A stretch of 64,000 nt of DNA from Actinomycetes bacterium (GTDB taxonomy: Bacteria; Actinomycetota; Thermoleophilia; RBG-16-64-13): NCBI GenBank assembly GCA_024637035.1, contig JAGXFW010000026.1:62001-126000 (forward strand), given 5' to 3'. The stretch's first letter is position 1, and each line of letters begins with the position of its first letter. This document shows positions 50,168-59,090 of this stretch, piece after piece. Under the pieces are notes generated by a model. The model had not been told where the DNA came from. It saw only the letters and a list, made by a program, of their open reading frames with translations, and made no database searches. The translations under genes and the position numbers were made by a program.

Positions 50168-51328
50168 CTAGCCCCTGATCTGGCGGAACGCGGGGCCCAG
50201 GTGATGCCGAGTGCGCACGAGCACCACCACAGCGAGGAACAGGTAGACGAAGCCCACCACCATGCGCGTTTCGGGGAACACCGCCTGCACCATGAACAGC
50301 ACGAAGATCATGGCGGCGCCCTTGGTGGACAAGCTGAGGTTCAGGAGCAGAGCCATAGCGAACATCGACTGCGCCGCGGTGAGGAACACCTCGTGCTGCT
50401 GTCGCGTGTCCAGCGGAAGCGACGTCGGCCCACCGAGGGCGACCGAATACACCACGGGCAGCATGCCCACCAGCAGCGTCCATTGGTTGATCTTCGAAGA
50501 GACCAGCGTGCCCAGCGCCGGCGTAGACATACCGCGCCACGCGAACAGGATAACCACCACGAACTCCGGCGCTTCCGAGGCGAGCGGGGCGACCCACTGC
50601 ACCAACATGAACTCGTCGATGCCTAGGGAGGTGCCAGTCTCCACCAGCGCCTCCGCGAACGGGTGGGCCACAAGCAGGATCACCGCTCCCGAGAAGAGAG
50701 CCATGGCGCCCATAACGGTGCGACGCATCCACGGCACCAGTTCCCCTACGAGACGCGCCGGGCCGACGAGGTGCGGCTCCTCCGAGGGCATGCGCGCCAC
50801 GCGCACGATGTAGAACACGAACATGGCCAGTAGCACCACGAAGTCGATGAGAGAGATGCTGCCTTTCAGGGGCATGGTGAACGCATAGAGAGATGCGGCC
50901 GCAAGAACCACCAACTCGAGCCCGTGCTCCGGCTCGAGCTCCACCCGGGTGCGCCGGAACCGGAACCAGACTACGAACACCACCAGAGGCCAAGCGATGC
51001 CGATGAGCAGCCGATTCGCACCCGTCATGTTAGCCACGGCGTAGTGCACGTACTCCGGCTTATCGGCAGCCAGCCAGGCGAACGACGCATCGACCACGTA
51101 TTCGGGCAGTACCGCTATCAGCGCGAGAAGGGCCAGAGCCAGCCCTTGGGACACGTCGAGCTGGGCCACCTCCGCGGCCCAGGAGAGCATGAACGCTGCG
51201 GCCACGATCGCGATGCCGTAGAACACGGCGTGCGACACATGCCCGGCCTCGACCAGTCCGAGGCGCATGATCAGCCCAGGCACCGTCAAGGCCACCACCG
51301 CTACGACCCACCACCACTGCCTGCGCAC
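50168..51328 (-). CDS. CaCA-superfamily cation/Ca2+ exchanger-like membrane protein
   Basis: A 386-residue protein with about 10-11 transmembrane helices and the two alpha-repeats of Ca2+:cation antiporters, LALLALIAVLPEYVVDASFA in the first half and VAPLASEAPEFVVVILFAW in the second, each with the acidic residue that binds the ion. GTLVSSKINQWTLLVGML follows the second repeat. Likely Na+ or H+/Ca2+ exchange at the cytoplasmic membrane. The GTG at 51328 follows AAGGAGTGAGT; longer upstream reading adds a non-membrane Pro-rich stretch that I exclude. Confidence 0.85.
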   Translation of the reverse strand: MRRQWWWVVAVVALTVPGLIMRLGLVEAGHVSHAVFYGIAIVAAAFMLSWAAEVAQLDVSQGLALALLALIAVLPEYVVDASFAWLAADKPEYVHYAVANMTGANRLLIGIAWPLVVFVVWFRFRRTRVELEPEHGLELVVLAAASLYAFTMPLKGSISLIDFVVLLAMFVFYIVRVARMPSEEPHLVGPARLVGELVPWMRRTVMGAMALFSGAVILLVAHPFAEALVETGTSLGIDEFMLVQWVAPLASEAPEFVVVILFAWRGMSTPALGTLVSSKINQWTLLVGMLPVVYSVALGGPTSLPLDTRQQHEVFLTAAQSMFAMALLLNLSLSTKGAAMIFVLFMVQAVFPETRMVVGFVYLFLAVVVLVRTRHHLGPAFRQIRG

Positions 51329-51451
51329 ACTCACTCCTTGGTCAGCGCTCTGTCCCGGATCCGGCCCCGGGAATGGTAGCGCAAATGGCGGCCGGCCGCA
51401 CTCCCGGAGGAACGACCTCACATGCCGAGAAGAGCGGGTCGCAGGAGAAGA

Positions 51452-52360
51452 TCAGGGCGCCTGCCGCACCGCGTGTCCGCCGAACTGGTTGCGCATGGCG
51501 GCGAGGAGCTTCGCCCCGAAGCTCTCGTCTTGGCGGCTCACGAAGCGCATGAGCAGAGCCATGGTGATGACGGGCGCAGGAACGTCGCTATCGATGGCTT
51601 CCGCGACAGTCCACCGGCCTTCACCGGAGTCCGCGACCCACCCCTGGATGGTCGAGAGTTCGGGGTCATCCGCCAACGCGGCCGCGGTCAGGTCGAGGAG
51701 CCACGAGCGAACAACGCTCCCCGTGCGCCACACCTCAGCCACCTGGTGAAGGTCGAGGGCGAACTCGTCCTTGGCCTTCAGGATCTCGAACCCTTCAGCG
51801 TAGGCCTGCATGAGCCCGTACTCGATGCCGTTGTGCACCATCTTCACGAAGTGCCCGGCTCCGGCTGGCCCCATGTGGCCCCACCCGATATCGGGTCCAG
51901 GGGCGAGCGTTTCGAGCGCCGGCTGGACCAGAGCGACCGCCTCGGCCTCACCTCCGACCATCAGGCTGTAGCCTTCAGAGAGACCCCATATGCCCCCGCT
52001 CGTGCCCGCGTCCACGAACCCGAAGCCCCGTTCGGCCAGTTCGGCCGCACGGCGTACGGAGTCCTTATAATTCGAATTGCCCCCATCGACGATCACGTCC
52101 CCCGGCGCGAGCGAGCCTGCCACGTCGCCGATGACCGTCTCCGTGGGCTCGCCCGCGGGCACCATGATCCACACGACCCGGGGGGGAGCCAGGGCGGCCA
52201 CGAGCTCTGCGTGGCTCCACGCGGCGACGGCGCCCTCAGCTTCGAGCTCCTTCACCGGCTCCGGGGAACGGTTCGCCACCACCACTCGATGGTCACCGGC
52301 AAGCAACCGGCGCGCCATGTTCGCCCCCATCCGGCCGAGGCCGATGATGCCTATCTCCAT
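51452..52360 (-). CDS. 6-phosphogluconate dehydrogenase (short, GndA/YqeC-like)
   Basis: A 302-residue NAD(P)-binding protein: EIGIIGLGRMGANMARRL, IVDGGNSNYKDSVRR, FVDAGTSGGIWGLSEGYSLMVGG and GAGHFVKMVHNGIEYGLMQAYAEG with the catalytic Lys and Asn. This is the roughly 300-residue decarboxylating type (Gnd of Gluconobacter/Bacillus YqeC group) and not the 470-residue E. coli type. It converts 6-phosphogluconate to ribulose 5-phosphate + CO2, usually with NAD+. The ATG at 52360 follows GGAGGGTCAGTT. It is divergent from the OsmC gene. Confidence 0.92.
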   Translation of the reverse strand: MEIGIIGLGRMGANMARRLLAGDHRVVVANRSPEPVKELEAEGAVAAWSHAELVAALAPPRVVWIMVPAGEPTETVIGDVAGSLAPGDVIVDGGNSNYKDSVRRAAELAERGFGFVDAGTSGGIWGLSEGYSLMVGGEAEAVALVQPALETLAPGPDIGWGHMGPAGAGHFVKMVHNGIEYGLMQAYAEGFEILKAKDEFALDLHQVAEVWRTGSVVRSWLLDLTAAALADDPELSTIQGWVADSGEGRWTVAEAIDSDVPAPVITMALLMRFVSRQDESFGAKLLAAMRNQFGGHAVRQAP

Positions 52361-52563
52361 AACTGACCCTCCACGGAATCGTTTCGCCGCACTCATGCGA
52401 TGGACGCCCACATCTGCTGGTTTGCGCGCATGCCCATGTGACCACGTACCCTCACTGCTGCCGCCGGAATCGCGACGGGATCGTCGCTGATGGTAGATTG
52501 TTCCCGTCGCCGCATCGTCCACGAGGGCTCGAGCAGCCCCGCCCGACCGTGAGGAGCCGAGTC

Positions 52564-52989
52564 ATGGCCGAGATACTGGTGCGATCGCTCACCGGACTCC
52601 AGCAGCAGGTGATCGCCTCGCCCCACAGCTACATCATCGACGAGCCTCCGGCATTCGATGGCGAAGACCTAGGCCCCGACCCGTACGAGCTGTTGCTCGC
52701 GGCACTGGGCGGCTGCACGAACATGACACTCCTGATGTACGCGCGGCGCAAGGGGTGGGACCTCTCCGCGGTCGAGACTACCCTGAGCAACGATCGCGTC
52801 TACGGCGACGACTGCCGCCGGTGCGAAGACACCGACGAGTACCTCGATCGCATCGAGCGGCGCATCACACTCACCGGCGACCTCACCGATGAGCAGGTGC
52901 ACATCCTGACCCGGGTGGCGGCCAAGTGTCCGGTGCACAAGACACTCACCGCCGGCCTCGTGGTCGACGACGACGTGAGACGCGCCTGA
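52564..52989 (+). CDS. OsmC/Ohr-family protein
   Basis: A 141-residue protein with the OsmC fold signatures: GPDPYELLLAALGGCTNMTL, containing the first redox Cys, and AAKCPVHKTLTAGL, with the second Cys. It is of the YhfA-like short type. Family members reduce organic hydroperoxides or act on small thiols. The extra Cys pair CRRCEDTDEYL in the middle is unusual and might bind a metal. The ATG at 52564 follows AGGAGCCGAGTC. It ends 24 bases before the convergent benzoyl-CoA reductase operon. Confidence 0.9.
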   Translation: MAEILVRSLTGLQQQVIASPHSYIIDEPPAFDGEDLGPDPYELLLAALGGCTNMTLLMYARRKGWDLSAVETTLSNDRVYGDDCRRCEDTDEYLDRIERRITLTGDLTDEQVHILTRVAAKCPVHKTLTAGLVVDDDVRRA

Positions 52990-53013
52990 GCCGACTGCCC
53001 AGCACGGCGCGAA

Positions 53014-54246
53014 CTAGGCGCGCCCCGAATCGATCACTTCGAGGAAGCTTTCCAGCCGACCCATCGCCCGTTCGCGGTCGAACAGGTTGGGGTCGTTGTG
53101 GTCACCCTCGAGTAAGACACCCGGTACGCCCGCGCGCTCGAGCAACATGTTGCGCAGTTCCACCTGCACGAGGCTGAAGGGCTTGCAGCTGCGGTCGGAG
53201 TGGAACACCACGCCGTCCACCTCGTAGTCGCGCACCAACTCGGTGAGTAGTTCCAGGCGCTTTCCGATCTGCACGTTCAGGAAGCCGGCGCCCATGTACC
53301 CGGCGAACGAACGCACGGGATCGTCGATGTCGATAGGGCCCATGTAGCGGGGACCCCAAGCCTGGGTGTAGGTGTCGATGACGAAGTTCACACCCATTTG
53401 GGCGAGCTCGCCGAAGATGCGCAGGTCGAACCAGGGGGGCAGATTGTCCCAGAGGAGACGGTAGCGTTCGTCGGGGACGGCCGCGAAGCCTTCGTCCACA
53501 CGGGCCTTCACCTCGTCGCGCAGCGCTCGCAGGTGGCTCACGTACTGAGGGGTGCCGCGGAGGGCCACCATCGGGAACATGTGGGTGAAGATATCGGCTG
53601 CCGTCACGGGGCAGGGGCGGGCACGGCGCAGGTCGAGCACCTCGGCCCACAGGTCCTTGCCCTCGTTCGACAGGCGCACGACTTCGCGCAGACGCTCCTC
53701 ATCCATCGTCCGGCCGGTGTGCTCCTCCACCCACGAGAGCATCCGGCGCACCTCGGACTCCACGTAGTCGAGATTGATGCCCGTGGAATCTTCGCGGACC
53801 AGAGGCGTATCGAGGACCAATGTGGGTACGCCCCAGTGGCGCTCGACGGCCCGCCACCACACCATGATGGCCACGCACGAGTTCATGGCGCTCACCTGCA
53901 CCGTGGGGCGTGGAAGCTGCCCGTAGGGCCCCTCACCCGAGAAGACCGTGCCGAGCGTCGTGCGTATGTAGGAGCACAGGTCGGCGCTGAATCCGTGGGC
54001 TTCCGCGATCGCCGAGAGCTTCGGCGTGAGCTTCATCGCACCGCAGGCCGCGCCGTAGTTCTCCGGGTAGAACGGGAACACGTCCATGGCGTAGAAGAAC
54101 TCGCATGGCACCCCTACGTTGAGCCACACGCTGGGCCGGCCTTCGGCGGCCGTGCGGAACAGGTCGTCGTAGTAGGTCTTGATGAGACTCTTGAGGCTCT
54201 CGGTGGCCTCGAGCCGCATCGGTCGGAAGTCGCTTCGGGTGCTCAT
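53014..54246 (-). CDS. Benzoyl-CoA reductase iron-sulfur subunit, BcrB/BzdO-like (HgdB family)
   Basis: A 410-residue member of the 2-hydroxyglutaryl-CoA dehydratase D-component family. It has VPCEFFYAMDVFPFYPENYG near residue 50, AACGAM, DLCSYIRTTLGTVF, MNSCVAIMVWW and FHSDRSCKPFSLVQVE near the C-terminus; the scattered Cys residues coordinate [4Fe-4S] clusters at the active site. In class I benzoyl-CoA reductase two such subunits bind benzoyl-CoA and receive electrons from an ATPase pair. The ATG at 54246 overlaps the preceding paralog by four bases (ATGA). 2-Hydroxyacyl-CoA dehydratase is the alternative, but the Bzd-type ATPases and dienoyl-CoA hydratase in the operon favour ring reduction. 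Confidence 0.82.
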   Translation of the reverse strand: MSTRSDFRPMRLEATESLKSLIKTYYDDLFRTAAEGRPSVWLNVGVPCEFFYAMDVFPFYPENYGAACGAMKLTPKLSAIAEAHGFSADLCSYIRTTLGTVFSGEGPYGQLPRPTVQVSAMNSCVAIMVWWRAVERHWGVPTLVLDTPLVREDSTGINLDYVESEVRRMLSWVEEHTGRTMDEERLREVVRLSNEGKDLWAEVLDLRRARPCPVTAADIFTHMFPMVALRGTPQYVSHLRALRDEVKARVDEGFAAVPDERYRLLWDNLPPWFDLRIFGELAQMGVNFVIDTYTQAWGPRYMGPIDIDDPVRSFAGYMGAGFLNVQIGKRLELLTELVRDYEVDGVVFHSDRSCKPFSLVQVELRNMLLERAGVPGVLLEGDHNDPNLFDRERAMGRLESFLEVIDSGRA

Positions 54247-55523
54247 AGCTCGTCCCCACTCATCTCGATCTGTTCGCGGAAGGCCTCGAGTCGGGTCTGC
54301 AGGCCCCCGGAACCGGCCCCCTTCTGCTCCCCTTCCACTACGAAGGCAGGGATACCTTCGGCGCCGAGCCGATCTCTCAGATACGGCCACTCCGCCTGTT
54401 CCGAGTCGCAGAACTTGGTGAGATAGAAGAGCACTCCCGCCGCTCCGCTGCGGCGCACCTGCGAGATCAGATGGTCGGCGCGTGGCGACGAAGGCTCCTT
54501 CACCGAACACGGCGGCCGAGTGAGATAGGCGTGCGCCAGGGCTTCCCAGGGATCGGCGTACATGCCGCTGCCCTCTCCGGCGGCCAGTCTGGCCGTCTCG
54601 ACGTTCACGCAGTACCAGCGGGAGCCGCTCGCGAGGTCGTCGGCAATGAGGTACAGCCCGGCCCCCTCGATCGATGCGGCGAGAGCGACATTGTCGAACG
54701 TGGTGCCGGACAGCACAACGGGCAAGGCGTCCCCCGGCTCACCCGGCGGCGGCCAGGCCAGCAGCGCCGAGAGCTCAGATGTGAAGTCGTCTGGGGTCAT
54801 CGTGGTGGCCGCCACCAGAACGGCCAGGTAGTCGGCGCCGGAGAGTGCGAGGTCGCGGGAAGCGCGGCGCGCCGCCAACTCGGCCACCAGCGCCCTCTTG
54901 CGGTTGCAGGCAGCGGCCGCATCGAGCAGGCGACGCTCGTCGGCCGGTGCGTCCAGCGCCGCCGCCATGCGCGCCGATACCTCGCGGAGCTCGGCCGCCA
55001 GGTACTTCACGGCCGATTCGGTTTTGGTGACCGTCGGATAACGCACGAAATCCACGTAGGGCGTGAGCTTCTCCGAGTCCCACACCGCGAACACGCCGCG
55101 CAGTGAATCGCAGTAGCGCGTGAACACCGCTCCCTCCAGCAACGCGAGGTCGCCGCGCAACGCCTGATCGAGCAGATCGCGCGAAGCCGGGCAGGCGAAT
55201 CCCTGGATGAACTCACCCGAACGCAGGTCTTCCCTGCCGGTCACCGCCACCCGATACGGCAGGACCCCGTGGGCCATGATCACCTCTTCGGGCATGTAGC
55301 TGTCGAAGTAGCCTACGGCCATCAGCCCGGTGCGCTCCTTCACAGCCGCCAACTCCGCGAGCGGGTCCGCGGCCACCGCGCGGAAGCGGGCCAGGGCGCG
55401 AACGCCCGTCTCGGGCGAACCAGTGGCGGGTGAACCGGGAGTGGGTGAACCGGCGACGGAGGCTGAACCGGCGGTGGGAGTGCCCTGAGGAGGGCCGGTG
55501 GAACCGTTCGACCCGCCGCTCAC
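54243..55523 (-). CDS. Benzoyl-CoA reductase iron-sulfur subunit, BcrC/BzdN-like (HgdB family)
   Basis: A 426-residue D-component homolog and partner of the next gene: VGYFDSYMPEEVIMAHGVLP near residue 67, GFACPASRDLLDQALRG, FTRYCDSLRGVFAVW and FYLTKFCDSEQAEWPYLRDR, giving the three conserved Cys of the family. The first 40 residues are a Gly/Ser/Pro/Thr low-complexity stretch with a repeated TGSP motif, not expected in this enzyme, so the true start may be further in. The GTG at 55523 overlaps the stop of the ligase gene (GTGA). It forms the catalytic dimer with the BcrB-like protein. Confidence 0.8.
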   Translation of the reverse strand: MSGGSNGSTGPPQGTPTAGSASVAGSPTPGSPATGSPETGVRALARFRAVAADPLAELAAVKERTGLMAVGYFDSYMPEEVIMAHGVLPYRVAVTGREDLRSGEFIQGFACPASRDLLDQALRGDLALLEGAVFTRYCDSLRGVFAVWDSEKLTPYVDFVRYPTVTKTESAVKYLAAELREVSARMAAALDAPADERRLLDAAAACNRKRALVAELAARRASRDLALSGADYLAVLVAATTMTPDDFTSELSALLAWPPPGEPGDALPVVLSGTTFDNVALAASIEGAGLYLIADDLASGSRWYCVNVETARLAAGEGSGMYADPWEALAHAYLTRPPCSVKEPSSPRADHLISQVRRSGAAGVLFYLTKFCDSEQAEWPYLRDRLGAEGIPAFVVEGEQKGAGSGGLQTRLEAFREQIEMSGDEL

Positions 55524-57100
55524 GAGCCCACGTCTTCCCGCTGACGCAGTTCGGTCTTCAGGATCTTCCCGGTGGCGCTTTTGGGCAGCCCGCTCATGAA
55601 CTCCACCAGCTTCGGTGCCTTGTAGCTCGCCAAGCGCGCCTTGCAGAACGCGATGACCTCGTCGGCATCCACCGTCGTGCCCGTGCGCAACACTATGCAG
55701 GCCTTCACGCTCTCGCCGAACACGGCATCAGGCACTCCGATCACGGCGCATTCGGCCACAGCCTCGTGTGTGTAGAGCACCTCCTCTACCTCGCGCGGCC
55801 AGATCTTGAGTCCGGCTGAGTTCACCATGTCCTTGATGCGGTCGACGATCGAGAGGTACCCCTCTTCGTCGAGGACCCCCACATCACCGGTACGCAACCA
55901 GCCGTCCACCAGAGTCTCGGAAGTGGCCACCGGATCGTTGTAGTAGCCCTTCATGACGTTGGGCCCCTTGATGACGATCTCTCCGGCCTGACCTTGGGGA
56001 AGCGGGTGACCTTCTTGATCCCATATCTGCACCTCGACGTTCATGATCGGGGTGCCTACGGTGCCCGCTTTGTGTCTGATGGTGTGGTTGTACACCGCCG
56101 AGGGTGTGGACTCGGTGAGGCCGTACCCCTCGTGGATCTTGAGGCCGAACCGGTCGAACCACTGCCGGGCGACCTCCTCGGGCATGCTGGACGCCGCCGA
56201 GAAGCAGTACCTCACCGAAGCGAACGCCTTCTCAGCCTCGGGCGTCCCCAGAACGAGGATGTAGATGGTGGGCACCGCGTGCCAACGGGTGACACGCTCC
56301 TCGGCCATGATCCGCAGCACCTCGTCCATCTCGAAGCGAGGGAGGATCACCAAGGTCGAGCCCGCTCGCACGCTCGAATTGAAGATGAAGTTCTGGGCGA
56401 ACGAGTGGTAGAGGGGCAGGAAGCAGACGAGGCGGTCCTCCGGGCGCACGTCGCACTCGGTCACCGTGGAGCTGGTGTTCGACACGACGTTCCCGTGCGT
56501 GAGCACCACACCTTTGGGCTTGCCTGTTGTCCCGGAGGTGTAGATGATCTCGGCGCCGTCTTCGCGATCGGTGTAGACGGTCGCAAATGGCTCGGCCGGT
56601 GCCCCGTGTACCAGTGCCCAGAACTCGTGATCCGCCCCGGCGCCACCCCGGGTCCCCCCCGGGTCGCTCGCCACATCCGTCGTGGCGTGTGGGGTCGCGC
56701 CCTTGCCTCCAGCGTCCGGCACGACGATGACGTGTCGCACCAACGGCACCGCGTCCCGACTCGGAAGCTCACCCTGGTACGCCTCGCCCGCCACCACGAC
56801 CTCGGCCTCGCAGTTGGCCACCATGAACTCCACCTCGCCCACCTTGCACATGGAAGAGATGGAGACTGCTATCGCGCCGACCTTCAGGATGCCGTAGAAG
56901 GCGAGGGGGAATTCTGCGCAGTTGCCCATGAACAGGCACACACGGTCGCCCTTCTTGACGCCCAGCGCGGTGAGCGCGTGGGCGAACCCATCGGCGTCGC
57001 GCCGGTATTCGGCATACGTCCAGCGACGCGAGCCATCGACCAGAGCTTCGTGTTCCGGGAAGTAGAAGGCGCTGCGATCAAGCGCGTCGGCCTGATTCAT
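55520..57100 (-). CDS. AMP-forming acyl/aryl-CoA ligase
   Basis: A 526-residue ANL-superfamily ligase: IIYTSGTTGKPKGVVLTHGN (ATP loop), LPLYHSFAQNFIFN, EGYGLTESTP, GWLRTGDVGVLDEEG, the hinge DRIKDMVNSAGLKIWPREVE and the catalytic Lys in LPKSATGKILK. An insertion rich in Gly/Asp (residues 128-155) lies before the ATP loop. Within the benzoyl-CoA reductase operon it may activate benzoate or an alicyclic acid; a fatty-acid substrate cannot be excluded. The ATG at 57100 overlaps the preceding reductase gene by four bases and follows CAAGGAG. Confidence 0.88.
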   Translation of the reverse strand: MNQADALDRSAFYFPEHEALVDGSRRWTYAEYRRDADGFAHALTALGVKKGDRVCLFMGNCAEFPLAFYGILKVGAIAVSISSMCKVGEVEFMVANCEAEVVVAGEAYQGELPSRDAVPLVRHVIVVPDAGGKGATPHATTDVASDPGGTRGGAGADHEFWALVHGAPAEPFATVYTDREDGAEIIYTSGTTGKPKGVVLTHGNVVSNTSSTVTECDVRPEDRLVCFLPLYHSFAQNFIFNSSVRAGSTLVILPRFEMDEVLRIMAEERVTRWHAVPTIYILVLGTPEAEKAFASVRYCFSAASSMPEEVARQWFDRFGLKIHEGYGLTESTPSAVYNHTIRHKAGTVGTPIMNVEVQIWDQEGHPLPQGQAGEIVIKGPNVMKGYYNDPVATSETLVDGWLRTGDVGVLDEEGYLSIVDRIKDMVNSAGLKIWPREVEEVLYTHEAVAECAVIGVPDAVFGESVKACIVLRTGTTVDADEVIAFCKARLASYKAPKLVEFMSGLPKSATGKILKTELRQREDVGS

Positions 57101-58149
57101 CGGGAGACTCCTTGATCAACGGTCGGATTATCCGTCGCGCTGGAAGATGTCGTGACGGTCGGCGGCGTGTCCTCGGGCGGCGACTGATCGACCGGCGGTG
57201 ACTGCGCCGCCTCCCGCTCGAACAGCATCTTCTGCTCGAGGGCCTGCACCAAGATGCCGACCATCCAGTTCAGGGGAGTGTTCACCCCATAGGCCTCGCC
57301 GCGCTCGACGACGGCCAGGTTCAAGGTCTCGATCTCGGTGCGGCGCCCGGCCTCCACGTCCTGCAGCATCGATATCTTGTTGTCACCCACCCCGGTCAGA
57401 GCTTTGATAGCGAAGTCGCCCGCGTATTCCAGTTCGGCGAAATCGAAGCCCTGGGCGGAGGCCACCTCGGCGGTCTCCTCGGCCAATGCCCGTATCAGCT
57501 CGTTCGTGGGCGGGAACTCCACCAACTGGCGGCCCGTGAACCCCGTGAGCGCCGCCACGGCGTTGCACGAGACGTTCGCCAGCAGCTTCCGCCATATCGG
57601 GATCCGCACGTCGCCGCAGATCACGTTGGTCGCGATGCCTGTGGCGTTGAACGCATCGACCACTCTCTGCAGCCCAGGGTCGTCCCTACCATCGAACCGC
57701 CCGATGCTGATGCCGCCCAGTCCTCCGTTGTACTTGATCACGTTCGGGCCCAGCGGCATCGCGCTATGGGCGGTCACGCCCCCCACAGCGATGGCGTCGG
57801 GTAGCACCGCGGCGATGCGAGCTAGGTTCTTCAGGCCGTTCTGCAAGGAGAGCACGTAGGTGCCCGGACGCACAAGCGGACGCGACAACTCGGCCGCCGA
57901 GGTGGTGTGGTAGCCCTTCACCGAGATCTGCACGAGGTCGACCGGGCCCACGTCCTTCGGGTCGGTCGTCACCTTCACGTTGCGCGTACGGCTGTCGCCG
58001 TCGGGCATGATGACCGTGAGACCCTCATCGCGGATCTTCGCGATCTTGGCCTGGTCGACGTCGATCAAGGTGACGTCGAACCCGGCCTCGTCGAGCAGGA
58101 ACCCCAAGGTCCCCCCCACGGCGCCTGCACCTACCATGGCGATCTTCAT
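57097..58149 (-). CDS. Ketopantoate reductase (ApbA/PanE)-family dehydrogenase
   Basis: A 350-residue 2-dehydropantoate 2-reductase-fold protein: MKIAMVGAGAVGGTLGFLL at the start, SVKGYHTTSAA, LQNGLKNL, GGVTAHSAM, WRKLLANVSCNAVAALTG with the catalytic Lys, and EIETLNLAVVERGEAYGV. The last 40 residues are a Pro/Thr/Ser-rich tail not found in PanE. It is translationally coupled to the CoA ligase in the benzoyl-CoA reductase operon, so a role on a CoA-ester intermediate or on another 2-oxo/hydroxy acid is worth considering, but simple pantothenate synthesis is possible. The ATG at 58149 follows AGGTGAGCGCC. Confidence 0.85.
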   Translation of the reverse strand: MKIAMVGAGAVGGTLGFLLDEAGFDVTLIDVDQAKIAKIRDEGLTVIMPDGDSRTRNVKVTTDPKDVGPVDLVQISVKGYHTTSAAELSRPLVRPGTYVLSLQNGLKNLARIAAVLPDAIAVGGVTAHSAMPLGPNVIKYNGGLGGISIGRFDGRDDPGLQRVVDAFNATGIATNVICGDVRIPIWRKLLANVSCNAVAALTGFTGRQLVEFPPTNELIRALAEETAEVASAQGFDFAELEYAGDFAIKALTGVGDNKISMLQDVEAGRRTEIETLNLAVVERGEAYGVNTPLNWMVGILVQALEQKMLFEREAAQSPPVDQSPPEDTPPTVTTSSSATDNPTVDQGVSR

Positions 58150-58277
58150 GGCGCTCACCTACGACACCCCCTTGGAGCCGCCCAGTCGTCTGGTCGGCGC
58201 CCACAGCATCGAGTCGACAGCGTTCCCCAACTAGACCCGCCTGCGAGACCGGACGTCCGCTGCGGGCCTTTCGGCTC

Positions 58278-59048
58278 TCAGACTTCCTTCCACTCCGGCC
58301 GACGGCGCTCGATGAAGGCCCGCAGGCCCTCGTTCGCGTCGGCCGTCACCATGAGTTCGTCTACGTACACGGCATCCGCCGCCCGCAATGACTCCTCCGC
58401 ACTCTTGCCCAAGCCGGCGAGCATCGCCTTCTTGGTGAGGCTCATCACCAAGCCGCTGTTGCGCACCAAGGTGCCCACGTAGCGCTCGGCGGCCGTCTCG
58501 AACTCCTCATCCGCGACCACCCTGCTCACCAGGCCCATGCGCAGAGCGTCGGCGGCCGAGTACGTGTCGCCCGAGAGTAGCAGCTCCGAGGCCGCTTTCG
58601 GGCCAAGCATGGCGGGGAAGAGCGCGACCCCGAGGATCGGGAACACCCCGACCTTGATCTCTGGCTGCCCGAACGTTGCCTTCTCGGAGGCCAGCGCCAT
58701 GTCGCAACAGGCCACCAGCTCACAGCCGCCGCCGAGAGCCATCGCGCGCACCAAGGCTATGGTCGGTTTGTTCGAGCGATGAAGGCCCATGCAGAGCTCG
58801 TCGAAGATATCCAGCATGTGCCGCATCTTCTCGGGCGTGTGATCGGCCACGTCGACTCCGGCGGAGTAGGCCCGGTCACCCGCCGCTTCCACCACGATCA
58901 CCTTCGCGGCCGGGTCGGCCTCCAACGCTCGGAGGGCCTCCACCGCGTCTTCCATGACGGCGATCGTCAGCACGTTCACCGGCGGGTTGTCGAGTATGAG
59001 TCGACCGACTCCCCCCGCGACTTCGTAGCGCACACCCTTGTCACTCAT
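58278..59048 (-). CDS. dch: Enoyl-CoA hydratase family, probable cyclohexa-1,5-dienecarbonyl-CoA hydratase
   Basis: A 256-residue crotonase: LILDNPPVNVLTIAVMEDA, AYSAGVDVADHTPEKMRHML, ALVRAMALGGGCELVACCDM, FGQPEIKVGVFPIL and GDTYSAADALRMGLVSRVV. The SAGVDVADHT stretch is a hallmark of dienoyl-CoA hydratases (Dch/BamR), which hydrate the product of benzoyl-CoA reductase to 6-hydroxycyclohex-1-enecarbonyl-CoA; ordinary enoyl-CoA hydratases have FSAGAD-type sequences here. GGGCE supplies an oxyanion hole and an acidic residue. The start at 59048 follows GCGAGGAGG. Its place in the operon supports the assignment. Confidence 0.8.
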   Translation of the reverse strand: MSDKGVRYEVAGGVGRLILDNPPVNVLTIAVMEDAVEALRALEADPAAKVIVVEAAGDRAYSAGVDVADHTPEKMRHMLDIFDELCMGLHRSNKPTIALVRAMALGGGCELVACCDMALASEKATFGQPEIKVGVFPILGVALFPAMLGPKAASELLLSGDTYSAADALRMGLVSRVVADEEFETAAERYVGTLVRNSGLVMSLTKKAMLAGLGKSAEESLRAADAVYVDELMVTADANEGLRAFIERRRPEWKEV

Positions 59049-59090
59049 CTGCCAACCTCCTCGCGCCCCCGGGTCCCCCCAAGGCCGCTC

